Origin: Martelella sp. NC20
Lineage (GTDB): Bacteria > Pseudomonadota > Alphaproteobacteria > Rhizobiales > Rhizobiaceae
Direction: 5' to 3'
DNA length: 64,000 nucleotides
NCBI RefSeq assembly: GCF_013459645.1
Contig: NZ_CP054861.1
Coordinates: 2,406,001 to 2,470,000, forward strand
Shown here one piece after another: positions 34,513 to 41,463 of the stretch. The notes under the pieces were generated by a model. That model was not told the DNA's origin. It searched no databases and saw nothing but the letters and a program-made list of their open reading frames with translations. Positions within the stretch are counted from its first letter, which is position 1. Each line of letters opens with the position of its first letter. The translations under genes and the position numbers were made by a program.

Positions 34513-36047
34513 AGGTCCGCGCACAGATCGGCATGGTGCTGAATCTCGATAAATGCATCGGGTGCCACACCTGCTCCGTCACCTGCAAGAACGTCTGGAC
34601 GAACCGCGAGGGCGTCGAATACGCCTGGTTCAACAATGTCGAGACCAAGCCGGGGATCGGCTTTCCCAAGGAATGGGAAAACCAGAAGAAGTGGAACGGC
34701 GGCTGGGTCCGCAAGAAAAACGGCAGGATCGAGCCGAAGATGGGGGCCAAATGGCGTATCCTTGCCAAGATCTTCGCCAATCCGGACCTGCCGGAAATCG
34801 ACGACTATTACGAGCCGTTCGATTTCGACTACGGCCACCTCCAGACCGCCGGCGAAAGCAGGACCGTGCCGACGGCACGGCCGCGCTCAAAGCTGACGGG
34901 CGAGCGCATGGAGAAGATCGAATGGGGGCCGAACTGGGAGGAAATCCTCGGCGGCGAATTCGAGAAGCGCTCCAAGGATGTGAATTTCGAGGGCGTCGAG
35001 AAGGAAATCTACGGCCAGTTCGAAAACACCTTCATGATGTATCTGCCGCGCCTTTGCGAGCATTGTCTCAACCCGACCTGCGTGGCCGCCTGTCCGTCCG
35101 GCGCGATCTACAAGCGCGAGGATGACGGCATCGTCCTGATCGACCAGGAGAAATGCCGCGGCTGGCGCATGTGCGTGTCCGGCTGTCCCTACAAGAAGAT
35201 TTACTATAACTGGAACTCGGGAAAGTCGGAAAAGTGCATCTTCTGCTATCCGCGGATCGAGGCCGGCCAGCCGACGGTGTGCTCGGAAACCTGCGTCGGG
35301 CGGATCCGCTATCTCGGCGTCATTCTCTATGATGCCGACCGGATTTCCGAAGCCGCCTCGACGGCGAATGAGCAGGATCTCTACGAAGAGCAGCTGAAGG
35401 TCTTCCTCGATCCGAATGACCCGGCCGTCATCGAACAGGCCCGCAAGGACGGCATTTCCGAGGATTGGCTGAAAGCGGCCCGAAAATCTCCGGTTTACAA
35501 GATGGCGATCGACTGGAAGGTCGCGTTTCCGCTGCATCCGGAATACCGCACCCTGCCGATGGTCTGGTATATCCCGCCGCTTTCGCCGGTTCAGTCAGCC
35601 GCAGAAGCAGGAAAACTCAGCCTCGACGGCGCGATGCCGGATGTGAAGTCGCTGCGCATTCCGGTTCGCTACCTCGCCAATCTGCTGACGGCCGGCAAGG
35701 AAGAGCCGGTGGTCTCAGCGCTCGAACGCATGCTCGCCATGCGCGCCTATATGCGCTCGAAAACAGTTGACGGCATCATCGACACCGCCATTGCCGAACG
35801 CGTTGGCCTGACGGGCGCGATGATCGAGGACATGTATCACATAATGGCGATCGCCAATTACGAGGACCGGTTCGTGATCCCGACCACGCACCGCGAGATT
35901 TCCGAGGACGCCTATGATGTGCGCGGTTCCTGCGGTTTCTCGTTCGGCAATGGCTGTTCCGGCGGCAATTCCGAGACGGAACTCTTCGGCGCCGGACGCC
36001 GCAAGGTGGTGCAGACGCCAACCGATATCTTCAAGGAGCAGGTCTGA
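34509..36047 (+). CDS. narH: Respiratory nitrate reductase beta subunit NarH
   Basis: 512 residues with four cysteine clusters. The first is CIGCHTCSVTC (C16, C19, C22, C26), then CEHCLNPTCVAACP, then CRGWRMCVSGCP, in which Trp replaces a Cys as usual for the [3Fe-4S] centre, and finally CIFCYPR paired with CSETC. It carries electrons from the NarI hemes to NarG. Its stop overlaps the narJ start (TGATG). Confidence 0.97.
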   Translation: MKVRAQIGMVLNLDKCIGCHTCSVTCKNVWTNREGVEYAWFNNVETKPGIGFPKEWENQKKWNGGWVRKKNGRIEPKMGAKWRILAKIFANPDLPEIDDYYEPFDFDYGHLQTAGESRTVPTARPRSKLTGERMEKIEWGPNWEEILGGEFEKRSKDVNFEGVEKEIYGQFENTFMMYLPRLCEHCLNPTCVAACPSGAIYKREDDGIVLIDQEKCRGWRMCVSGCPYKKIYYNWNSGKSEKCIFCYPRIEAGQPTVCSETCVGRIRYLGVILYDADRISEAASTANEQDLYEEQLKVFLDPNDPAVIEQARKDGISEDWLKAARKSPVYKMAIDWKVAFPLHPEYRTLPMVWYIPPLSPVQSAAEAGKLSLDGAMPDVKSLRIPVRYLANLLTAGKEEPVVSALERMLAMRAYMRSKTVDGIIDTAIAERVGLTGAMIEDMYHIMAIANYEDRFVIPTTHREISEDAYDVRGSCGFSFGNGCSGGNSETELFGAGRRKVVQTPTDIFKEQV

Positions 36048-36757
36048 TGAACATCGCCCTGAAAATCACCTCGCTGCTGCTTTCCTATCCGGAGAAGGAG
36101 CTGCTGGATGAGTTGCCGGAACTGAAGGCAGCGCTGGCGCCCTCCGCTGTTCCCGAAGCCGTCGCCGTCGCTCTGGGCAGGCTGATCGACGATCTGACCG
36201 GGCGTAATCTCTACGAGGTCCAGGAGCGCTACGTCTATCTCTTCGACCGCACCCGCTCGCTGTCGCTGCATCTGTTCGAGCATGTCCACGGCGAAAGCCG
36301 GGATCGCGGCCAGGCCATGGTTGATCTGATGGCGCTTTACGAAGCGGGCGGCTTCGAGATCGACGCCAAGGAACTGCCGGACTATCTGCCGCTGTTTCTG
36401 GAGTTTCTGTCGACCCGCCCGAAGGCGGAGGCCGACGAACTTCTCGGCCAGACCGCGCATATCACCGAGGCCATCGGGGAACGGTTGAAGAAGCGCGACT
36501 CCGTCTATGCCGCGGCGTTTACCGCACTGTCGCTGTTGTCATCGACTGAGGCCGATCAGAAGCTCCTGAAGGAGCTGATGGCCGCCCCCGAAGACAATCC
36601 CGACGACCTGGCCGCACTTGACCGCATCTGGGAAGAAGAGGTGGTGACATTCGGCGGCAATGCCGGCGAGGGCGCCTGTGGCCCGGACCGGCTCAGAACC
36701 CGCATGCGCGCGGCAGAGCGCCAACCCGGCGATGCTGCCGGTTCCGTTTCGAACTAG
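36047..36757 (+). CDS. narJ: Nitrate reductase maturation chaperone NarJ
   Basis: 236 residues, all-helical, of the TorD/NarJ chaperone family. The family segment LYEVQERYVYLFDRTRSLSLHLFEHVHGESRDRGQAMVDL is clear. It binds apo-NarG for molybdenum-cofactor insertion and is not part of the final enzyme. The C-terminal 30 residues are less conserved, as usual. It is the third subunit gene of narGHJI, translationally coupled to narH. Confidence 0.95.
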   Translation: MNIALKITSLLLSYPEKELLDELPELKAALAPSAVPEAVAVALGRLIDDLTGRNLYEVQERYVYLFDRTRSLSLHLFEHVHGESRDRGQAMVDLMALYEAGGFEIDAKELPDYLPLFLEFLSTRPKAEADELLGQTAHITEAIGERLKKRDSVYAAAFTALSLLSSTEADQKLLKELMAAPEDNPDDLAALDRIWEEEVVTFGGNAGEGACGPDRLRTRMRAAERQPGDAAGSVSN

Positions 36758-36767
36758 GAGACAGCCC

Positions 36768-37487
36768 ATGTCAGCCTATCTCAACACTCTGGTTTTCGGC
36801 ATCTATCCCTATATCGCGCTCACGGTGCTGATCCTCGGTTCGGTCATCCGCTATGACCGCGACCCGTATTCGTGGCGCTCGGGCTCCAGCCAGTTGCTGC
36901 GCAGAAAGCAGCTTATCTGGGGCTCTGTGCTGTTTCACGTCGGCGTGCTGGTGATTTTCGCCGGCCACGTCGTCGGGCTTTTGACGCCGATCTGGGTCTT
37001 CGACACGCTCGGCATCGGGCACGGGGCCAAGCAGTTGCTGGCCGTTGTCGCCGGCGGCATTGCCGGGGTGATGGGCATTGCCGGCGCCAGCCTGCTGGTC
37101 CATCGCCGCCTGTTCGACGCGCGCGTGCGCGCATCGTCGACTTTCAGCGACACGATGATCATCATCCTGCTCTGGCTGCAACTGCTGCTCGGCCTTGGTA
37201 CGATCCCGGTGTCGCTCTATCATCTCGACGGCCATGAAATGGTGAAATTCATGAGCTGGGCGCAGGGGATATTCACCTTCAACTTCGCGGCATCGTCCTA
37301 CGTCGCCGATGCCGCGTGGATATTCAAGGCGCATATCTTCCTCGGCCTCACCATATTGCTGCTGTTCCCCTTCACCCGGCTGGTGCACATGCTGAGCGTT
37401 CCGGTGCGCTACATCTGGCGACCCGGCTATCAGGTCGCCCGCCAGAAGGGCGACGGATCACGCATCAACGGCAAACCGGCGGAGTGA
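36768..37487 (+). CDS. narI: Respiratory nitrate reductase gamma subunit NarI
   Basis: 239 residues with five membrane helices starting MSAYLNTLVFGIYPYIALTV. Heme-ligating histidines fall in FHVGVLVIFAGHVVGL near the second helix and in KAHIFLGL and FTRLVHMLSVPVRY near the end. It is the diheme cytochrome b that oxidises quinol. The ATG at 36768 follows AGGAG at 36756-36760; extension further upstream overlaps narJ and is not family-like. Confidence 0.96.
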   Translation: MSAYLNTLVFGIYPYIALTVLILGSVIRYDRDPYSWRSGSSQLLRRKQLIWGSVLFHVGVLVIFAGHVVGLLTPIWVFDTLGIGHGAKQLLAVVAGGIAGVMGIAGASLLVHRRLFDARVRASSTFSDTMIIILLWLQLLLGLGTIPVSLYHLDGHEMVKFMSWAQGIFTFNFAASSYVADAAWIFKAHIFLGLTILLLFPFTRLVHMLSVPVRYIWRPGYQVARQKGDGSRINGKPAE

Positions 37488-37493
37488 CGGACA

Positions 37494-38399
37494 ATGGTAA
37501 ACCTTTTCACACCATCACAGCCGAAGACGTCCGGCGCTGGATCCGAGCCCGGCAGCGGCTATCAGGCCGTCGACACGAAGATACCGCCCAAGGCGCGGCC
37601 GGTGTTTTCCGAAATCTCCGTCAACGGGGTTGCGATCGCCGAAAGCGCCATCCTGGCCGAGGCCCAGAACCACCCGGCCGATAATCCCGGAGCAGCCCTG
37701 AAGGCCGCCGCCGAAGCGCTCGTCATCCGCGAGCTTCTGCTGCAGAAGGCAGCCGAGCAGCAGGTGACCGGCGCGCCGGAAAGGACCGCCGACGGCAGAA
37801 ACGAAACCGCCGAGGATGCGCAGATCCGGGCGCTGATCGAGATGGCGGTCGATGCGCCCTCGGCCGATGAGGTCGAATGCCGCCGGTTTTATGAGAACAA
37901 CCGGAGCCGTTTCCGCTCGGAGCCGATTTTCGAGGCCAGCCATATCCTGCTTGCCGCAAACCCGGCCGACGAAGCGGCCCGGCGGCAGGCACGCGCTGAA
38001 GCCGAACAGATGATCTCGGGCCTTGAAGCCGGCGCGGTTGGCTTCGGCGAACTGGCGCGCGCGCGTTCGGCCTGTCCTTCGGCGGAACATGGCGGCAATC
38101 TCGGTCAGCTTTCGCCGGGCAGCACCGTCCCGGAATTCGAGGCGGTGCTGATGCGGCTGCCTGAAGGCGAGGTGGTCGGTTCACCCGTTGAAACCCGCTA
38201 CGGCTTCCACATTATCCGCATGGATCGACGGATCGACGGGGAGCAACTGCCGTTCGAGGCGGTCAGGCCTCGCATTGCCGCCTGGCTTGAGGCCTCATCA
38301 TGGTCAAAGGCTGTTGCGCAGTTCATCGCCGTCCTGGCGGCGGATGCGACCATCGAAGGCATCGAGATCGCCGGCGCTGATGGGCCGCTGGTCCAGTAA
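37494..38399 (+). CDS. Parvulin-type peptidylprolyl isomerase in the nar operon
   Basis: 301 residues. A parvulin (PpiC/NifM-like) domain lies at about residues 135-240: FEASHILLAANP, SACPSAEHGGNLGQLSPG, VVGSPVETRYGFHIIRMD. The N-terminal helical part resembles SurA/NifM-type chaperone domains (VFSEISVNGVAI). There is no signal peptide, so it should be cytoplasmic and may help fold Nar proteins. It starts seven bases after narI. A parvulin directly after narI is a recurring arrangement in proteobacteria, but its need is not established. Confidence 0.85.
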   Translation: MVNLFTPSQPKTSGAGSEPGSGYQAVDTKIPPKARPVFSEISVNGVAIAESAILAEAQNHPADNPGAALKAAAEALVIRELLLQKAAEQQVTGAPERTADGRNETAEDAQIRALIEMAVDAPSADEVECRRFYENNRSRFRSEPIFEASHILLAANPADEAARRQARAEAEQMISGLEAGAVGFGELARARSACPSAEHGGNLGQLSPGSTVPEFEAVLMRLPEGEVVGSPVETRYGFHIIRMDRRIDGEQLPFEAVRPRIAAWLEASSWSKAVAQFIAVLAADATIEGIEIAGADGPLVQ

Positions 38400-38409
38400 G
38401 GACAGAAGG

Positions 38410-38976
38410 ATGGAAAACGCACCGCAAGGATATGGCGATTTCGGCAGGCCGCTCGCCTTCATCCCCTTCCGGCAGGACGATGCCGCGGACCGGGTGTTCA
38501 GGGAGGTTTCACGCCGGCTCGTCGCGCATGGACTTCGGGTCGAAGGTCTCCTCCAGCATGCCCAAAAGGACGAGGGTCAGTGCTGCGGAGCGGTTGATGT
38601 TCAGGACATCGCCACCGGCAGAAGCTGGCAGATCATGCAGGCGCTCGGCCCGAATGCGCGCGGCTGCAGGCTGGATTTCAGCGTACTCTCCGAGGTGGCC
38701 GTCTTCGCCGAGGGCCGGCTCCGGACACGGCCGGACATCGTCCTCCTCAGCCGTTTCGGCAAGGCCGAGGCAGGGGGCGGCGGTCTCAGGTCGGTCTTCG
38801 AGGCCGCGTTCCTGGCGGGCGTGCCGATGCTGACTTCGGTGAAGGAGGCCTATCTCGATGACTGGTACGCCTTTGCAGGCGAACTGTCGCAGCCCTTGCC
38901 GGCCGAGATCGACGCGGTCCTCGACTGGAGCCTCACGGTCATCGGTCGGGCAGAAAGGGATGAGAATGCGGCATGA
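38410..38976 (+). CDS. DUF2478 protein, NTPase-like, molybdenum-associated
   Basis: 188 residues starting [24 protein letters not shown], with [24 protein letters not shown] and [30 protein letters not shown], which match the DUF2478 family. Members are found next to molybdate-transport and molybdoenzyme genes and look like THEP1-type nucleotidases. A metal or cofactor-supply role for nitrate reductase is inferred from position only. The 3' end overlaps the moaA relic by 17 bases. Confidence 0.75.
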   Translation: MENAPQGYGDFGRPLAFIPFRQDDAADRVFREVSRRLVAHGLRVEGLLQHAQKDEGQCCGAVDVQDIATGRSWQIMQALGPNARGCRLDFSVLSEVAVFAEGRLRTRPDIVLLSRFGKAEAGGGGLRSVFEAAFLAGVPMLTSVKEAYLDDWYAFAGELSQPLPAEIDAVLDWSLTVIGRAERDENAA

Positions 38977-39266
38977 ACGCGCGATAAGGGAGACCGTGAC
39001 GCGCCCGCTCGTCGACGGTTTCGGCCGGAGGGCGACCTATCTACGGCTTTCGGTGACGGATCGTTGCGACCTGCGCTGTACCTACTGCATGTCGGAGAAC
39101 ATGACGTTTCTGCCGCGCCGCGACATCCTCGATCTCGAGGAGCTTTATCGGCTTTCCCGCATCTTCATCGCGCGCGGTGGCGACAAAACCCGAGGGGCAT
39201 GCATTTTCGATTACGAACGACCACGTCAATGGCATCGCACGGACGATGTCGGTGCTTGGAGGATGA
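38960..39266 (+). pseudogene. moaA: Internally deleted moaA (GTP 3',8-cyclase) relic
   Basis: The first 75 or so residues are genuine Moa[20 protein letters not shown] continuing into TYCM gives the radical-SAM CxxxCxxC (C36, C40, C43), followed by [14 protein letters not shown]. After IARGGDK (about 39185) the frame changes, and another frame encodes only the MoaA C-terminus, KPEGHAFSI through the diagnostic ending [10 protein letters not shown], to a TGA at 39264. About 230 central residues, including the second cluster cysteines, are missing. The product would be inactive, so the cell must rely on another moaA copy. It sits between DUF2478 and mog in operon order. Confidence 0.88.
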
Positions 39267-39267
39267 G

Positions 39268-39789
39268 ATGCTGATTGTCGCACTGACCGTTTCCGACCGC
39301 GCCAGCCGGGGCGAATACGAGGACCTGAGCGGCGCCATGATCGAAGGGTGGTTGAAGGAAACCGTGACCTCGCCTTATGATCTGCGCCGGAAAATCATCC
39401 CCGACGGGACAGCCTCGGTGGCTGGCGCGCTGGTGGATTTGTGCGACAATGTTCACGCCGATCTCATCCTGACGACCGGCGGCACGGGACCGGCGCCGAG
39501 GGATCAGACGCCGGAGGCGATGCAGTCCGTGCTGGAAAAGGAATTGCCGGGCTTCGGCGAACTGATGCGGCGCGTCAGCCTGGAACAGGCGCCGACGGCG
39601 ATCCTTTCGCGGCAGACAGCCGGCGTGCGCGGACGCAGCCTGATCGTCAACCTGCCGGGCCGGCCCGCTTCGATACGGCTTTGCCTGAACGCGGTCTTTC
39701 CGGCGATCCCCTATTGTCTCGACCTGATCGGCGCCGGCCGGATCGAGACGGACTCCGCAAGGATCAAGGCGCATCGCCCCCCGGCCTGA
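39268..39789 (+). CDS. mog: Molybdopterin adenylyltransferase Mog
   Basis: 173 residues of the MoaB/Mog family: [21 protein letters not shown] at the N-terminus, the MPT-binding [17 protein letters not shown], and [12 protein letters not shown] near the end. Mog adenylates molybdopterin before molybdate insertion, a step needed for NarG and NasA. The ATG is one base after the moaA-relic stop, so the operon linkage survived the moaA deletion. The stop codon lies inside a 13-base tandem duplication. Confidence 0.88.
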   Translation: MLIVALTVSDRASRGEYEDLSGAMIEGWLKETVTSPYDLRRKIIPDGTASVAGALVDLCDNVHADLILTTGGTGPAPRDQTPEAMQSVLEKELPGFGELMRRVSLEQAPTAILSRQTAGVRGRSLIVNLPGRPASIRLCLNAVFPAIPYCLDLIGAGRIETDSARIKAHRPPA

Positions 39790-39806
39790 AACCCCGGCCT
39801 GAAACC
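39781..39806 (+). repeat. Two tandem copies of a 13-base unit at the mog stop codon
   Basis: CCGGCCTGAAACC occurs at 39781-39793 and again at 39794-39806 with no mismatch. The first copy contains the mog stop codon. It looks like a recent slippage duplication in the mog-globin gap. Confidence 0.8.
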
Positions 39807-39838
39807 CCGCAAATTCAACACAAAGAGGTTCCAAGACA

Positions 39839-40342
39839 ATGAAAGGTCGTTCCGCACCCGCCCGCATGGTGATCATTGACGGCAAGCCGCTTCCCGATGT
39901 TCTGGACGAGGCGATGATCCGGGCCGTGGTGCATGGCTTTTATGACCGGATCCGCGAGGATGCGCTGCTGGGGCCGGTGTTCAGCAGCCGGATCGCCGCC
40001 GATGACTGGCCGCGCCACCTTCAGCGGATGTGCGATTTCTGGTCCGCGACGCTGCTGCGCACTTCGCGGTATCAGGGGCGGCCTCTGCCGCCGCATCTTG
40101 CGATCCCCGAAATCGAAAAGCGGCATTTTCACCGCTGGCTGCAGCTCTTTGCCGAGACGGTGGAGGCCACCTGCCCGAAAGACGTGGCCGCGCTGTTTCT
40201 CGACAGGGCCCTGCGCATTGCCCATTCCTTCCGCCTGGCCATCGGCTTTCATCGCGGCGAGGATACGACCGGGCTGTGCCCGATTGGGCATGCCGATCTT
40301 GCCTTGCCGTCCGGCCGGCCAGGAAACGGGGAGGGGGCATGA
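39839..40342 (+). CDS. Group III truncated hemoglobin
   Basis: 167 residues with the trHb3 pattern: VVHGFYDRIREDALLGPVF at the A-B helices, the conserved LQRMCDFWSATLLRTSRYQG at the E helix and KRHFHRWLQLFAETV containing the likely proximal histidine. Truncated globins bind heme and react with O2 and NO. At the end of a nar operon it probably protects against NO or nitrosative by-products of nitrite, an inference from position. AAGAGG lies upstream of the start. Confidence 0.87.
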   Translation: MKGRSAPARMVIIDGKPLPDVLDEAMIRAVVHGFYDRIREDALLGPVFSSRIAADDWPRHLQRMCDFWSATLLRTSRYQGRPLPPHLAIPEIEKRHFHRWLQLFAETVEATCPKDVAALFLDRALRIAHSFRLAIGFHRGEDTTGLCPIGHADLALPSGRPGNGEGA

Positions 40343-40629
40343 CCGCCGATCAGACCAGTCTTTTCATCGAACGCAACGAGGACGGCGAGTTCGAGATCGG
40401 CGCGGAGAGGCTCGCCCGCCGCTTCGGCCTCAGCGTCGACGCGCTGCATGCCATGACCGCGCGCGGGCAGGTGCGGTCCTCGGTGGAAAAGGGCGACGGC
40501 GATGACGAAGGACGCTGGCGTCTGTCGTTCCGGATCGGCAATCGCCGCTGGCGCCTGACCGTGCGTGGCGACGGCATGATCGAGGACGACGAGTTCAGCA
40601 TCGTCCCATCCGGCGGGCGCTCCGTCTGA
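40339..40629 (+). CDS. DUF6522 family small protein
   Basis: 96 residues, MTADQTSLFIERNEDGEFEIG and RLARRFGLSVDALHAMTARGQV, ending in a beta-rich RWRLSFRIGNRRWRLTVRG segment. It matches the small proteins now named DUF6522 that accompany nitrate and denitrification genes. It has a possible helix-turn-helix at residues 25-45. The start overlaps the hemoglobin stop (ATGA), so it is the last gene of the nar operon. The role is unknown. Confidence 0.7.
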   Translation: MTADQTSLFIERNEDGEFEIGAERLARRFGLSVDALHAMTARGQVRSSVEKGDGDDEGRWRLSFRIGNRRWRLTVRGDGMIEDDEFSIVPSGGRSV

Positions 40630-40634
40630 GAGCC

Positions 40635-41162
40635 CTATCCGGAACCGTCACCGGCAGGCTTTCGGCATGAACGCCCGCCGGATGCGCCGCGATCAGCCGG
40701 CTCGTTATCCGGGGCTCCCTGCCATGCCGGATCCAGCTCATGCAGGAAGCAGGGCGGCGATGACACTTCCATCGGACCATCGTCACAATCCTCCGTCGCA
40801 TCGTCCGGAGCGGGACTGAGCCTTTCCGCGATGACGGCAGCCAGGACATGGGCGTGGTTGCGATCTCTGTCGCGGGCGCCATAGAGCAGCGTCACGGTTT
40901 CTTTCCGGCTGCGCGCGCACAGGTCGTCCAGCGCGGCATTTACCGCCAGTTCGTCGCTATAGCGGCGCTCAAATGCTTCCCAGCGGTCTTCCTGATGGGC
41001 GAACCACCGGCGCAATTCGCTGGTGGGCGCGATCTCCTTTGCCCAGAGATCGACAGCGGCCTTGTCCTTCGTGAGGCCGCGCGGCCAGAGGCGATCGACG
41101 AGAACCCGAAGGCCGTCGGAGGCGTCGGGCTGGTCATAGATCCGTTTGATCTTCACCGGCAT
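40635..41162 (-). CDS. DUF488 family protein
   Basis: 175 residues. The first 115 match DUF488: IKRIYDQPDASDGLRVLVDRLWPRGL, WAKEIAPTSELRRWFAHQEDRWEAFERRY and TLLYGARDRDRNHAHVLA. Function is unknown; some members accompany nitrate, NO or metal-stress genes. The last 55-60 residues are low-complexity and not typical, and may come from read-through past a lost stop. It is convergent with the nar operon, five bases away, and divergent from nasA across a 301-base gap. Confidence 0.75.
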   Translation of the reverse strand: MPVKIKRIYDQPDASDGLRVLVDRLWPRGLTKDKAAVDLWAKEIAPTSELRRWFAHQEDRWEAFERRYSDELAVNAALDDLCARSRKETVTLLYGARDRDRNHAHVLAAVIAERLSPAPDDATEDCDDGPMEVSSPPCFLHELDPAWQGAPDNEPADRGASGGRSCRKPAGDGSG

Positions 41163-41261
41163 GATGCAGTTCCCTCCTCCTGTTGTTTCGGGTCGCCGCC
41201 CGCAATTTGGTCGGCTGCGGCTTGAAAGTCGGCGCGTGTCGGACTATCGTTGACCTATCGA

Positions 41262-41351
41262 TGTCCAATGGCGGGCATTCCATCGCAAAGCTGCGGATCT
41301 GAGAATCGTTTCCTTGAAGGGAAGCGCTTCGACGGATGCCGCGGCTTTTTT
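41262..41351 (+). promoter_or_regulatory. ANTAR-type antitermination leader before nasA
   Basis: A short hairpin TGTCC-AATGGC-GGGCA (41262-41277) carries a hexaloop with A at position 1 and G at position 4, the rule for RNAs bound by ANTAR proteins. It is followed by an intrinsic terminator, with arms AGCTGCGG (41289-41296) and CCGCGGCT (41339-41346) and a run of six T residues (41346-41351). The untranslated leader is about 200 bases in all. The expected second A1/G4 hairpin was not convincingly found. NasT is the likely ligand. The rest of the 41163-41463 gap shows no other feature. Confidence 0.7.
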
Positions 41352-41463
41352 GTTTTCATTTTAGACAGCGAGGAAAGCCGATGTCACCCCTGCGGGTCAT
41401 CAATTCTGCTTGTCATCTCCGCTCACCCCTTATCCGCAGCCACCAGAACGGTCGGGGGCGGCG

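Noticed and set aside
38858..39274. A continuous 138-codon frame that could be taken as a small intact MoaA-like protein
   Set aside because: Its start lies within DUF2478, and after about residue 75 of MoaA the frame leaves the family while the true MoaA C-terminus appears in another frame. It is a relic and not a short functional protein.
41163..41261. A possible sigma-54 promoter before nasA (TTGGTCGGCTGCGG region)
   Set aside because: No GC at the -12 position at correct spacing; the resemblance is chance in GC-rich DNA.
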